Shown one piece after another: positions 8,945 through 17,083 of a DNA stretch of 64,000 nt (position 1 is its first letter; every line of letters starts with the position of its first letter). The notes beneath the pieces are model-generated. The model had not been told where the DNA came from and searched no databases. It saw nothing but the letters and a program-made list of their open reading frames with translations. A program made the translations under genes and the position numbers. This stretch comes from Methylocystis echinoides (GTDB lineage Bacteria > Pseudomonadota > Alphaproteobacteria > Rhizobiales > Beijerinckiaceae): NCBI RefSeq assembly GCF_027923385.1, contig NZ_BSEC01000001.1, positions 1,686,501-1,750,500 on the forward strand, given 5' to 3'.

Positions 8945-9125
8945 GGCGGCAACACGAGACTCTGAAACGCGCGACCAAGAAACGGCATGGTCCAGATTTG
9001 AGCGCGCGGTTGATGCGGCGGTCAAGGGCGGCCCTAAGCACAAGGTCGCTCCTACGGCTGGCGTCGATAAGAAGACGCGCCCCGCAAGCAAGGGGCGCGT
9101 CCATAAGGGGAAGTCTAAGAACTAG
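8943..9125 (+). CDS. Small basic protein, 60 aa, unknown function
   Basis: A short frame encoding a very basic, Lys-rich C-terminal half (GGPKHKVAPTAG, KKTRPASKGRVHKGKSKN) after a predicted short helix (WSRFERAVDAAV). A weak ribosome-binding site (gcggaatc) precedes the ATG. Its start shares CATG with the divergent DUF3800 gene, and its stop shares CTAG with the convergent KilA-N gene, so it fills the gap between them exactly. That packing supports a real gene. The composition suggests a nucleic-acid-binding or antitoxin-like peptide, which is inference only. I do not recognise a family. Confidence 0.5.
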   Translation: MAATRDSETRDQETAWSRFERAVDAAVKGGPKHKVAPTAGVDKKTRPASKGRVHKGKSKN

Positions 9126-9898
9126 ATGAGGCGCTTGCTGCGGTCGGCGCGGTCGGCTTCAATTGCGCTGCGGATGCTTGCCGCGCTCTTGGTTGCGGCG
9201 ATCTCGCACTGCTTGACGCCGCGCGAATCTTCATCCTCGATGCGCTCTTTCGCTAGTTGCTCCGCAGCCATGATGAAAACAAGGTCGCGAGTGCTCATGG
9301 TGTCACGTAAGCTAGCCGCTTTTGACAAGCTCTTTTCGGCTTTCAATTCCTTAGCTGTCTTGCCCATAAGACCTTTGTAGGTGCCGTTGGTCACACGCGC
9401 GAATTCGAGCGGTTTCGTTACGTCGTGCTCTTTGAGTGTCGCGGTGAGATCAATGCGCTTGGCGCGACCAAGGGCGCGCACACCCGTCCATTCATTATCC
9501 TTCGCAGAAGCACGCTGGAGTATGTCATCTGCAAGCGTTGCGTCGCCGGTTTTGTAGCGAAGGAAGACCTCGTTGACCTCATAGTGCAGGGCGGGGCTAA
9601 GGTACTTCGCGTATGCTAGCGCCAGATTCGAATGCGCCCACACGCCACCGTTTCGGCCGCGCCGCGCGCAAAATACTGATAACAGGTCGTCTTTCGACAA
9701 ATCCCGGGATTTTCCCGTGTTTTTCTCAGCGGTAAAGTTGATCAACGCGAGGGTGGTTGCCAATCTGCTCCACTCATAGGGGTCCTGCTTTGTGAACCCG
9801 CCCGCCTTGTGGATGTCATTTAGGCGAATGCGCCCTTTTTCATCCACAGCGATTTTACGGCCTTTGACTTTGAAGAAGTCGAGTTTGTTATCAGTCAT
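9122..9898 (-). CDS. KilA-N domain protein (phage antirepressor type)
   Basis: A 258-residue protein with an N-terminal KilA-N DNA-binding domain over about residues 10-115, seen in RLNDIHKAGG, a Trp-containing DPYEWSRL and GGVWAHSNLALAYAKYLSP followed by NEVFLRYK. The C-terminal half is charged and helical and resembles the variable C-terminal parts of phage antirepressors. KilA-N proteins are typical of phages, prophage remnants and large DNA viruses. A good ribosome-binding site (aaaagg) lies upstream of the ATG at 9898. No other phage genes are nearby, so this is probably a remnant or part of an accessory module with the DUF3800 gene. Confidence 0.85.
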   Translation of the reverse strand: MTDNKLDFFKVKGRKIAVDEKGRIRLNDIHKAGGFTKQDPYEWSRLATTLALINFTAEKNTGKSRDLSKDDLLSVFCARRGRNGGVWAHSNLALAYAKYLSPALHYEVNEVFLRYKTGDATLADDILQRASAKDNEWTGVRALGRAKRIDLTATLKEHDVTKPLEFARVTNGTYKGLMGKTAKELKAEKSLSKAASLRDTMSTRDLVFIMAAEQLAKERIEDEDSRGVKQCEIAATKSAASIRSAIEADRADRSKRLI

Positions 9899-10162
9899 TT
9901 ATGCGCCTTTTCGCGGCGACAAGACCACTAGACTTCCCGCGGACTTTCGGCATAGGGTCCGCTTGTTCAGGGAGGAAGGGCCTAGCAGCTTGACCTGAAT
10001 TCGGGGGACGCCGCTGCAATCGGCCGTCCCCCTTTTGATTCGCCGAAGGCATGAGTTTTGCGCTGGCGCTCTCGCAAGTCGAGTGCTAACCACCCATTGC
10101 CCGCCGTAAACTGTTGATAATAGTACATAAAGATATCGTTATGCGTTGATGCGGCGCGCTAA

Positions 10163-10588
10163 TTACGCGCCTGTTTCTTCTGCCAACGAATTGTTGCCGC
10201 CGCACGGGGCGGCGCTATCGTCGCGGAAGCTCTCGCGGATGCGATGGCAGAGAAACCAGACCGTCTTGTAGGGGCGGCCGATCATGCGGCTGATCTGGAG
10301 GGCGCTCATGCCCTTCTTTGACGACATCATGAGGAAGGTGACCGCCAACCACGTATGCAGCGGAACCTTGGAGCGCTCATAGAGCGTCCCAACCGTGACC
10401 GTGAAAGGCTTGCGGCACTCGTTGCACTGATAGAGGCCGGCGCGGGTCGTCTTCCCCTGCATCAGGGTCGCGCGGTTCTCGGCCTTGCAATGGGGGCAAA
10501 CCGAGCCGTTCGGCCAAACCCGAGCTTCAAGCCAAGCGCGCGCGGCGTCTTCGTCATGAAAGATCGGGCTGGAAAGATCGTTGGCCAT
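10163..10588 (-). CDS. IS1595-type transposase, N-terminal zinc-ribbon fragment
   Basis: The 141-residue product matches only the N-terminal part of IS1595/ISXO2-type transposases: a zinc ribbon with CPHC and CNEC Cys pairs, FTVTVGTLYERSKVPL, then the helix-turn-helix-like segment MSALQISRMIGRPYKTVWFLCHRIRE. The DDE catalytic domain expected after about residue 125 is absent; the frame ends in SLAEETGA. It is therefore a truncated and probably inactive transposase, or a domesticated DNA-binding remnant. Two ATGs occur (10594 and 10588); the second has the better spacing to AAGGAG. No terminal inverted repeats were identified. Confidence 0.75.
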   Translation of the reverse strand: MANDLSSPIFHDEDAARAWLEARVWPNGSVCPHCKAENRATLMQGKTTRAGLYQCNECRKPFTVTVGTLYERSKVPLHTWLAVTFLMMSSKKGMSALQISRMIGRPYKTVWFLCHRIRESFRDDSAAPCGGNNSLAEETGA

Positions 10589-10752
10589 CCGCATTGCTCC
10601 TTACCTGAGCAATCCAACATATCGGCCATGCTACGTCAAAGTGATAATTGCCGTTTCGCGAGCGGATGAAAACCCGTCATTTCTTCGTGCGGCGGCGCAC
10701 AACGCGACCGGCTTCTTCTTGCTAGAACCATCTCATTGTTAAGGAGATAGCC

Positions 10753-10968
10753 ATGTCATTTCGAATTAGCTCTTTCATTGCGGCGGCGCAGTCCGAGGGC
10801 GCCGGGCGCAGCGCTCCCGCCACAGGTCTGGTCAACCAGGTCGAGGAGGATCGTCATGTTTGCGGCCGGGCCGGGCGAGAGCAGCCGGCGTATCCGACAC
10901 GGCCTCGCCTTCAGCTGATCGCAGCAGAGGCCGGGTCTCCCCAGGCGACGAAGGCGCCGTTGCGATAA
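10753..10968 (+). CDS. Small ORF with strong ribosome-binding site, unknown
   Basis: An ATG preceded by a near-perfect ribosome-binding site (ttaaggagatagcc) opens a 71-codon frame. The first 35 codons (MSFRISSFIAAAQSEGAGRS onward) look plausible, but the rest runs antisense into the 3' end of the cysQ-like gene. A second ATG at 10856, preceded by gaggagga, opens a 20-codon frame in another phase. The locus may encode one or two short peptides or be the remains of a longer gene truncated at the island border. No family is recognised. Confidence 0.3.
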   Translation: MSFRISSFIAAAQSEGAGRSAPATGLVNQVEEDRHVCGRAGREQPAYPTRPRLQLIAAEAGSPQATKAPLR

Positions 10969-11750
10969 CGCGCCTGCGCCTTGTTATAAAGCAGCGGCGC
11001 GCCGGCCGGATCGAGAACCACGCCGCCGGCGGCGCGCAGGATCGCGTCGCCCGCGGCGGTGTCCCATTCCATCGTCGGGCCGAAGCGCGGATAGACATCC
11101 GCGATGCCTTCCGCAATCGCGCAGAATTTGAGCGACGAGCCGACCGACATCCGATCGGCGATCGCCAGTCGCCCCATGAAGGCGATGGTCTCCGCGTCGA
11201 GATGAGATTTGGAGACGAGCGCCGTCAGTCCGCGCGTGGGCGCCTTGCGCGTTTGCAGCCGCCGCCAGTCCTGCGGCGCCGGCAGGGCGCCGCCCGGCGC
11301 GGCGTCGGCCATGAAGCTTTCCGCGCCGGCGAACCAGACACGACCCTGCGCCGGCGCCGACACCGCGCCCACGATTGGCGCGGCGTTTGCGACAAGCGCG
11401 ATGTTGATCGTGAACTCCGTGCTTCGCGCCAGAAATTCGCGTGTTCCGTCGATCGGGTCGATGAGGAGAAACGCGTCGCCATGGGCGGGCGTCGCGCCGC
11501 GCGCGGCCTGCTCTTCGGCGACGATCGGCAGGTCGGGAAGCGCGCGCCCCAGCGCCTCGAGGAGGTGGGCTTCGACGCGCTCGTCGGCCTCGGTGACGGG
11601 CGATGTGTCGCTTTTGAGCTGCGTGGCGATATGCGCGCGCGACAGAACGTCCATCGCCAGCGCGCCCGCGCTGACGGCGAGATCGCCGAAAAGGCGCGCC
11701 AGGCGAAGGCGGTCGGCGGCGGTGACGGGCAGGCTGGTCATGTCGCTCAT
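10911..11750 (-). CDS. cysQ: 3'(2'),5'-bisphosphate nucleotidase CysQ / inositol monophosphatase family
   Basis: A 279-residue Mg-dependent phosphatase. Metal-site motifs of the inositol monophosphatase superfamily are present: SPVTEADER near residue 50, the Glu pair in VAEEQ, LIDPIDGTREF near residue 100, and the second motif MEWDTAAGDAILRAAGG near residue 230. The pattern DPIDGTREF fits CysQ, which hydrolyses 3'-phosphoadenosine 5'-phosphate in sulfate assimilation, better than SuhB, but the substrate is not certain. It is divergent from chpT, with 177 bases between the start codons. A Met three codons downstream is an alternative start. Confidence 0.88.
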   Translation of the reverse strand: MSDMTSLPVTAADRLRLARLFGDLAVSAGALAMDVLSRAHIATQLKSDTSPVTEADERVEAHLLEALGRALPDLPIVAEEQAARGATPAHGDAFLLIDPIDGTREFLARSTEFTINIALVANAAPIVGAVSAPAQGRVWFAGAESFMADAAPGGALPAPQDWRRLQTRKAPTRGLTALVSKSHLDAETIAFMGRLAIADRMSVGSSLKFCAIAEGIADVYPRFGPTMEWDTAAGDAILRAAGGVVLDPAGAPLLYNKAQARYRNGAFVAWGDPASAAIS

Positions 11751-11927
11751 TCAGACTTTGTTTACGATTGCGCCAGCGGCAGGCGACGGCGATTTGCAAT
11801 CCGCGCTGTCGTGATTACCCTTGCGGAAAACTGATTCGTCCGAGTCTGCCTGTTTGCGTGCAGTAGCGAAAGACTCGGGAGAAGGTTCTCCACCAGCAAG
11901 CGGCGCGACGCGCCACGGGATAGCGCA

Positions 11928-12623
11928 ATGACCAATTTCTCGCTCGACGCTCTCGATCTCGCGGCGCTGCTGTCGTCGCGCGTCTGTCACGACGTTATTT
12001 CGCCCGTCGGCGCCATCGTCAACGGTCTCGAAGTGCTCGAGGAAGAGAAGGACGCGGAAATGCGCGGCCATGCGCTGGCGCTGATCAAGTCCTCGGCCAA
12101 TGAAGCGTCGGCGCGTCTCCAGTTCTGCCGTCTCGCTTTCGGCGCCGCCGGCTCCAAGGGCGCGTCGATCGACACCGGGGACGCCGAACTCGTCACGCGT
12201 CAGCTTCTCGCCGACGAGCGCACGCAGTTCAACTGGAGCGTGCCGCGCGTGCTGATGTCGAAGAACAAGGTGAAGCTGCTGCTCAATCTTTGCCTGCTCG
12301 CCGACGGGACCATTCCGCGCGGCGGGGTCATCTCCGTGACGTCGACGGGGTCGGATGAGACTATTTCCTTCCGCGTCGAGGCGCGCGGGACCAATGCCCG
12401 CCTCGCCGCGCATATCCCGGCGCTGCTAGTCGGCGAGGCGGAGGAGGGCGCCGTGGATGCGCGCGCAATCCAGCCCTATTACGCTGGTCTCGTGGCCAAG
12501 GCCTGCGATCTCAGCGTCACCGTCGTCGCCGAGCAGGACGTCGTCACCTTCGAAGCGAAGCCGGCCGAGGCCAAAGCCGTCGCGGGCGCGTCGCAAGAGG
12601 CGCCGCAAAGCGCGGTCGCCTGA
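11928..12623 (+). CDS. chpT: Histidine phosphotransferase ChpT
   Basis: A 231-residue protein of the ChpT family (DUF2062-like pseudo-histidine-kinase fold). In Caulobacter it carries phosphate from the kinase CckA to CtrA and CpdR. The dimerisation helix carries the phosphorylatable His in RVCHDVISPVGAIVNGLEVL, about residues 18-37. The C-terminal part resembles a kinase ATPase domain that has lost nucleotide binding; no N, G1 or G2 boxes are visible. It lies 89 bases upstream of cheA and ctrA ends the same cluster, an arrangement known in several alphaproteobacterial orders. The C-terminal tail is an Ala/Glu-rich low-complexity stretch. Confidence 0.88.
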   Translation: MTNFSLDALDLAALLSSRVCHDVISPVGAIVNGLEVLEEEKDAEMRGHALALIKSSANEASARLQFCRLAFGAAGSKGASIDTGDAELVTRQLLADERTQFNWSVPRVLMSKNKVKLLLNLCLLADGTIPRGGVISVTSTGSDETISFRVEARGTNARLAAHIPALLVGEAEEGAVDARAIQPYYAGLVAKACDLSVTVVAEQDVVTFEAKPAEAKAVAGASQEAPQSAVA

Positions 12624-12712
12624 AGCTCACTCTTACGGCAAAGATTCCGCTTCTTTAACCCCTCGCATCCATACTGTCCTCATTCGCCGCGGCCGCCGGC
12701 GCGAGGGACAGT

Positions 12713-13069
12713 ATGGACGATCTGCTGAAAGACTTTCTTCAGGAAGCGACGGAGCACATCGACGCGGCGTCGTCGGAGCTTCTGCGTTTCGAGAAGGATC
12801 AGGGCGATTCCGCCCTTATCGCCAGTCTCTTCCGTCATATTCACACCATCAAGGGCTCGTGCGGCTTTCTCAACCTGCCGCGCATCGCCAAACTCACTCA
12901 CGCCACGGAGTCGCTGATCGGCCCGTTGCGCGAGGGCGCGACGGCGACACCGGCGCATGTCTCGCTGATCTTCGCCGCGGTTGACCGGCTGGCCACGATC
13001 CTGAGCGAGATCGCCTGCGCGCAGATGGAGCCTGAGGGCGACGATTCCGTTCTGCTGCGACAGATCTAG
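12713..13069 (+). CDS. cheA: CheA N-terminal HPt domain, ended by an in-frame amber codon
   Basis: This frame encodes the P1 (HPt) domain of CheA with the phosphorylation-site motif FRHIHTIKGSCGFLNLPRI near residues 41-57. It ends at a TAG (13067-13069) after LLRQI. The same reading frame stays open immediately after the TAG through a Pro/Ala linker into the P3, P4 and P5 domains. The two pieces are therefore one cheA gene interrupted by a single stop codon, one substitution away from Gln, Glu or Lys. Expressed alone, this part would be a free HPt protein of 118 residues that cannot autophosphorylate. Confidence 0.85.
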   Translation: MDDLLKDFLQEATEHIDAASSELLRFEKDQGDSALIASLFRHIHTIKGSCGFLNLPRIAKLTHATESLIGPLREGATATPAHVSLIFAAVDRLATILSEIACAQMEPEGDDSVLLRQI

Positions 13070-13162
13070 GGCGGCGTCGCCGCCCTGCGATCCGGCGCTG
13101 CCGCCGCCGAGGCGGCGCCGCCGGTCGTCGTCAGCGCCCCGCCGCCCGAGCCGCTGCAGCCG

Positions 13163-15229
13163 TTGGGCGCGCGCGGCGGCGAGTCGGTGCGTGTTTCGGT
13201 CGGCGTGCTCGACCGGCTGATGGGCATCGTCTCGGAACTGGTGCTCACCCGCAATCAACTGCTCGAAGTCGCGGGCGTGGCGGGCGACGAGTCGGTGAAG
13301 GCGTCCGTCCAGAATCTCTCGAGCGTGACGAGCGATCTGCAGGACGCGGTGATGCGCGTGCGCATGCAGCCCGTCGACCGGCTCTTCGCCACGCTCCCGC
13401 GGCTTGTGCGCGATCTGTCCATCGAGCTCGGCAAGAAAATAGAGGTCGTGACCCAGGGCGCGGAGACCGAGCTCGATCGCCAGGTCATCGAACTCATTCG
13501 CGCGCCGCTGACCCATATCATCCGCAACGCCGCCGATCATGGCGTCGAGCCGGCGGCGGAGCGGCTTGCGGCGGGCAAGCCGGAAACAGGCGTCATCCGC
13601 GTCAAGGCGAGCTATGACGGCGGGCAGATCACGCTCGAGGTGAAGGACGACGGGCGCGGCCTCGATCTGGAGAAGATACGAACGCGGGCCGTCGCGCAGG
13701 GAATAGCGACGCCGGAAGCCCTCGCGCGCATGTGCGACGCCGACATCTTCCAGTTCGTGCTGCTCCCCGGCTTTTCCACGGCGTCGCATGTGACGGCGGT
13801 TTCGGGGCGCGGCGTCGGCATGGATGTCGTGCGCGCCAACATCCAGTCCATCGGCGGCACGATCTCGCTCAACTCGCGCAGCGGCAAGGGCACGACCGTC
13901 ACGCTGCGCATTCCCCTGACTCTCGCCATCGCCCCTGCGCTGATCCTCAGCTGCGGCGACGCCCGCTTTGCGATACCGCAGATGGGCGTTGTCGAGGTGG
14001 TCGGCGTCGGCGCGGGCTTCGGTCACCAGATCAAATTCATCCACGACGCGCCCGTGTTGCAGTTGCGCGAGGAAACGCTGCCGCTCGTCCTGCTCGGCGA
14101 GGCGCTGGAGCTCACGGAGAACGCGCGGTCGAAAGACGGTTTCGCCATTGTGCTGCGGGTCGGCGGTCTGCGCTTCGGCCTGCTTGTCGATTCAATCAGC
14201 GACGTTCAGGAAATCGTGATCGAGCCGCTGGTGCGCCCGCTGGCGCGCATTGGCGTGTTTCTGGGCCAGACGATCCTCGGCGACGGCGGCGTCGTGCTGA
14301 TCCTCGATCCGGCCGCCATTGCGGAGCGTATGAGCGTGCGCAACATGTCCGAACCACAGCCGGCGCCGATCCAGACGATGGCGCCCGTGCGAGAGAAGAC
14401 GCGGCTGGTGCTGGTTCGGGCCGGTTCCGGCTCGCTGAAGGCCCTGCCTCTTTCCCTCGTCATGCGCATCGAAGAGATCGCCTCCGAACGGCTCACGCGC
14501 CGCGACGACGCGCATTTTTTGCTGCTGCAGGAAGGCCGGCTCCTTCCCGTCGTTCCCGCCGCGCGCGACATGCGGGTCGCCCAGGGAAATTACCCGCTCC
14601 TCATCATCGCCAGCGCGGGGCAGGTGGTCGCGCTGCTTGTTGAAGAGATCGTCGACGTCGTCGAGGAGGCGCTTTTCTTCCAGGACAGCGGCGTCGACCC
14701 CGGGGTCATCGGCACGGTGAGTGTCGACGACCGCATCGTCGATATTCTCGACGTCGGCCATTTCATCGGCAGCGTCGATCCACGGGCGATTACGCGCGGC
14801 TCCAATCTGCGGCCGCGCATTCTGCTCGTGGACGACAGGGTGTTCTTCCGTGACCTGCTTGCGCCGGTTCTGCTGGCGGCCGGTTATGACGTGACCAGCG
14901 CCGCCTCGGGCAGGGAGGCGCTGGATCTTGTCGAACATGGCTTGCGCGCGCATGTCGTCGTCACCGACATCGACATGCCCGAGATGGACGGCTATGCGCT
15001 CGCGCGCGCGCTGCGTGAACGGCCGGGCAATGCGGATCTGCCGATCGTCGCGCTTGTCGCAAAGCCGAGCGCCAGCGTCATCGACGCTGCGGCGCGTTGC
15101 GGCGTTCGCGCCGTCGTCGGCAAATTCGACAGGCGCGGGCTCACCGACGCGGTCGATCGCCTGCTCGAGAACGTGTCGGCCTCCGACGATTCGATTGAAC
15201 GTCGCGTGATGGCGGAGATCGCGGCATGA
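13163..15229 (+). CDS. cheA: CheA kinase core with CheW-like and receiver domains (3' part of split cheA)
   Basis: In frame with the HPt piece, this holds the dimerisation domain (VLDRLMGIVSELVLTRNQLL), the kinase core with N box HIIRNAADHG, G1 VKDDGRGLD and G2 GRGVGMDVV, the SGKGTTVTLRIPLTLAI segment, CheW-like P5 sequence, and a C-terminal receiver (LLVDDRVFF, TDIDMPEMDG, a Lys in VVGKFD). CheA-receiver fusions are common in Alphaproteobacteria. The only start codon near the beginning is a TTG at 13163 without a ribosome-binding site, and the next ATG lies inside the dimerisation helix. Independent translation therefore looks poor unless the amber codon is read through. The stop overlaps cheW (ATGA). 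Confidence 0.88.
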   Translation: MGARGGESVRVSVGVLDRLMGIVSELVLTRNQLLEVAGVAGDESVKASVQNLSSVTSDLQDAVMRVRMQPVDRLFATLPRLVRDLSIELGKKIEVVTQGAETELDRQVIELIRAPLTHIIRNAADHGVEPAAERLAAGKPETGVIRVKASYDGGQITLEVKDDGRGLDLEKIRTRAVAQGIATPEALARMCDADIFQFVLLPGFSTASHVTAVSGRGVGMDVVRANIQSIGGTISLNSRSGKGTTVTLRIPLTLAIAPALILSCGDARFAIPQMGVVEVVGVGAGFGHQIKFIHDAPVLQLREETLPLVLLGEALELTENARSKDGFAIVLRVGGLRFGLLVDSISDVQEIVIEPLVRPLARIGVFLGQTILGDGGVVLILDPAAIAERMSVRNMSEPQPAPIQTMAPVREKTRLVLVRAGSGSLKALPLSLVMRIEEIASERLTRRDDAHFLLLQEGRLLPVVPAARDMRVAQGNYPLLIIASAGQVVALLVEEIVDVVEEALFFQDSGVDPGVIGTVSVDDRIVDILDVGHFIGSVDPRAITRGSNLRPRILLVDDRVFFRDLLAPVLLAAGYDVTSAASGREALDLVEHGLRAHVVVTDIDMPEMDGYALARALRERPGNADLPIVALVAKPSASVIDAAARCGVRAVVGKFDRRGLTDAVDRLLENVSASDDSIERRVMAEIAA

Positions 15230-15771
15230 GTTTCCACATCGAGGATTACGCCTACAGTCGCCAGCGCGCGCCGGCCGTCGCCGACAGCCGGCACTTCAAG
15301 GTCCGGCTGCGCGGACAGTCCATCGGGCTACCGGTCGATTGCGTGAAGACCGTCTTTCATGTGGAGAACATGACGCCCGTGCCGCTGGCGCCGCCCGAAG
15401 TCGCGGGCCTCGCCAATCTGCGCGGGCGCATCGTGACCATGCTGCATCTGGATCGCTGCCTGTGGCTCGATCAGCCACGCGACGCGCGCAGCGACAGACT
15501 TGCAGTCGGCGTGGAGCATAATGGCGAGGACTATGCGCTGCTGATCGACGAGACCGAGGACGTGATCGCGATCAGCGAGGCCGACCGCATCGACTGTCCG
15601 TCGCATATCGATCCGCGTCTGCGCGAGCTCCTGGCGGGCTGTTATCGCCTCGAACCCGACTTTCTTTCCATACTCGACATCGGCGCCTTGCTGCGTCGCG
15701 TCACAAGATCAAGCGAACAGACAATGCGCGAGAGCAGGCGCGGCGTCACTGTCAAAGGAGAAGACAAATGA
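15226..15771 (+). CDS. cheW: Chemotaxis coupling protein CheW
   Basis: A 181-residue CheW-fold protein that would link chemoreceptors to CheA. The SH3-like pair of barrels is indicated by FKVRLRGQSIGLPVDCVKTVF, the conserved EVAGLANLRGRIVTMLHL and the YALLIDETEDVIAI segment. It overlaps cheA by four bases and cheY by four bases, so the three genes are translationally coupled. The C-terminal 20 residues are charged and probably disordered. Confidence 0.9.
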   Translation: MSFHIEDYAYSRQRAPAVADSRHFKVRLRGQSIGLPVDCVKTVFHVENMTPVPLAPPEVAGLANLRGRIVTMLHLDRCLWLDQPRDARSDRLAVGVEHNGEDYALLIDETEDVIAISEADRIDCPSHIDPRLRELLAGCYRLEPDFLSILDIGALLRRVTRSSEQTMRESRRGVTVKGEDK

Positions 15772-16133
15772 AACAGGTTCTCGTTGTCGACGACTCGGCG
15801 GTCATCCGCAAGGTTGCGCGGCGCATTCTCGAAAGTCTCCAGTTCAGCACCACCGAGGCGCCGGACGGCCGGGCCGCCCTCGTCGCCTGCGAGCAGGGGA
15901 TGCCGGACGTGATCCTGCTCGATTGGAACATGCCGGAGATGGACGGGCTCGAGTTTCTCTGCGCGCTGCGCAAGATGCCGAACGGAACGGCGCCGAAGGT
16001 CGTCTTCTGCACGACGGAGAATGAGGTCGGCCACATCGCCCGCGCGATGCACGCCGGCGCCGACGAATATATCATGAAGCCTTTTGATCAGCACATCGTG
16101 CGTTCGAAATTCGAAGAAATCGGCCTCGTTTGA
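15768..16133 (+). CDS. cheY: Chemotaxis response regulator CheY
   Basis: A 121-residue single-domain receiver. The acidic pair is in VLVVDDSAVIRK, the phosphoacceptor Asp in ILLDWNMPEMDGLEFL, the switch Thr in VVFCTTENE and the conserved Lys in YIMKPFD. It would be phosphorylated by CheA and act on the flagellar motor or serve as a phosphate sink. It starts inside the cheW stop codon. Confidence 0.93.
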   Translation: MKQVLVVDDSAVIRKVARRILESLQFSTTEAPDGRAALVACEQGMPDVILLDWNMPEMDGLEFLCALRKMPNGTAPKVVFCTTENEVGHIARAMHAGADEYIMKPFDQHIVRSKFEEIGLV

Positions 16134-16166
16134 GGCTTTGCGTTTTGTTTGCCGGGGGACAGCGGC

Positions 16167-17006
16167 ATGAGTTTTGTTTTCGCGCGCTTCCGACGCGCGC
16201 TGGAAGAGCGCACGGGCATCTCGCTCGATGCGGACAAGGAGTATCTCGCGGAAAGCCGTCTCTCGCCGATCATGCGGCAGCACGGCTTTCCCGATATCGC
16301 GCCCCTCGTCGACGCCTTTGAGCGGGGCGAGGATCCGTCGCTGGTGCAAAAGGTCATCGACGCCATGACTACGAATGAAACACTTTTCTTCCGTGATCGT
16401 ACGCCCTTCGAGAGTTTCCGCTGGCACGTGTTGCCCGACCTCCTGCGCCGTCGCAGCGCGGAGCGGAGCCTGCGATTCTGGTGCGCGGCCTGCTCTACGG
16501 GGCAGGAGGCCTATTCCGTGGCGATGACGCTGGATCAGGAGGCCCGCGCGCTTCGCGGCTGGAGCATCGACATTCTCGCGACCGATCTCTCAACGAGCGC
16601 GATTGAAACGGCGCGCGCCGGAAGTTACAGCCACTTCGAGGTGCAGCGCGGACTGCCCACCGGCCACCTGCTGCGCTACTTCCATCGCAAGGAAGAAAGC
16701 TGGCGCATCAACGAACATATGCGTGCGCGCATCGAGTTTCAGGACTTCAACCTTCTGTGGGACTTCGCGCCGCTCGGCACGTTCGACGCCATCTTCTGCC
16801 GAAACGTTCTCATGTATTTCGAGCCGGAAACCCGCCGCGCCATTCTGGGGCGTCTTGAAAGGGCGCTCAATCCGGGAGGATTTCTGTTCCTCGGCGCGTC
16901 GGAAGGGGCCAGTGAGGCAGGCGGCATGTTCGCGCCGGTGAGCGGCGATGGGGTCTGGCAGGCGCGCCATGTCGAGACGCCGCAAAAATTGGCTGTTCCG
17001 GCCTGA
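16167..17006 (+). CDS. cheR: Chemotaxis protein methyltransferase CheR
   Basis: A 279-residue SAM-dependent methyltransferase that modifies glutamates of chemoreceptors. The N-terminal helical CheR domain (about 1-75) is followed by the methyltransferase domain with TTNETLFFRD, the SAM loop FWCAACSTGQEAYSVAM, ILATDLSTSAI, FDAIFCRNVLMYF and GGFLFLGASE, all family hallmarks. The ATG at 16167 follows ccggggga at good spacing; an upstream TTG at 16149 is less likely. No cheB or receptor gene follows, which leaves the adaptation pair incomplete here. Confidence 0.93.
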   Translation: MSFVFARFRRALEERTGISLDADKEYLAESRLSPIMRQHGFPDIAPLVDAFERGEDPSLVQKVIDAMTTNETLFFRDRTPFESFRWHVLPDLLRRRSAERSLRFWCAACSTGQEAYSVAMTLDQEARALRGWSIDILATDLSTSAIETARAGSYSHFEVQRGLPTGHLLRYFHRKEESWRINEHMRARIEFQDFNLLWDFAPLGTFDAIFCRNVLMYFEPETRRAILGRLERALNPGGFLFLGASEGASEAGGMFAPVSGDGVWQARHVETPQKLAVPA

Positions 17007-17016
17007 CGTAATGGAC

Positions 17017-17040
17017 GGCGCGGGGTTTCTGCTCCGCGCC
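17017..17040. terminator. Hairpin after cheR
   Basis: An inverted repeat GGCGCGG/CCGCGCC with a 10-nt loop lies 10 bases after the cheR stop and between the convergent cheR and ctrA genes. There is no T-run, so it is only a possible terminator. Confidence 0.3.
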
Positions 17041-17083
17041 TGAGGCGCGTGCGCGACGGCCGGCGCGTCGCAGCGCCGCCCCT

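Noticed and set aside
8111..10594. Complete integrated prophage or integrative element
   Set aside because: Only a KilA-N protein, a DUF3800 protein and a truncated transposase are present. No integrase, structural genes, tRNA or flanking direct repeats were found, so only a small accessory island is claimed.
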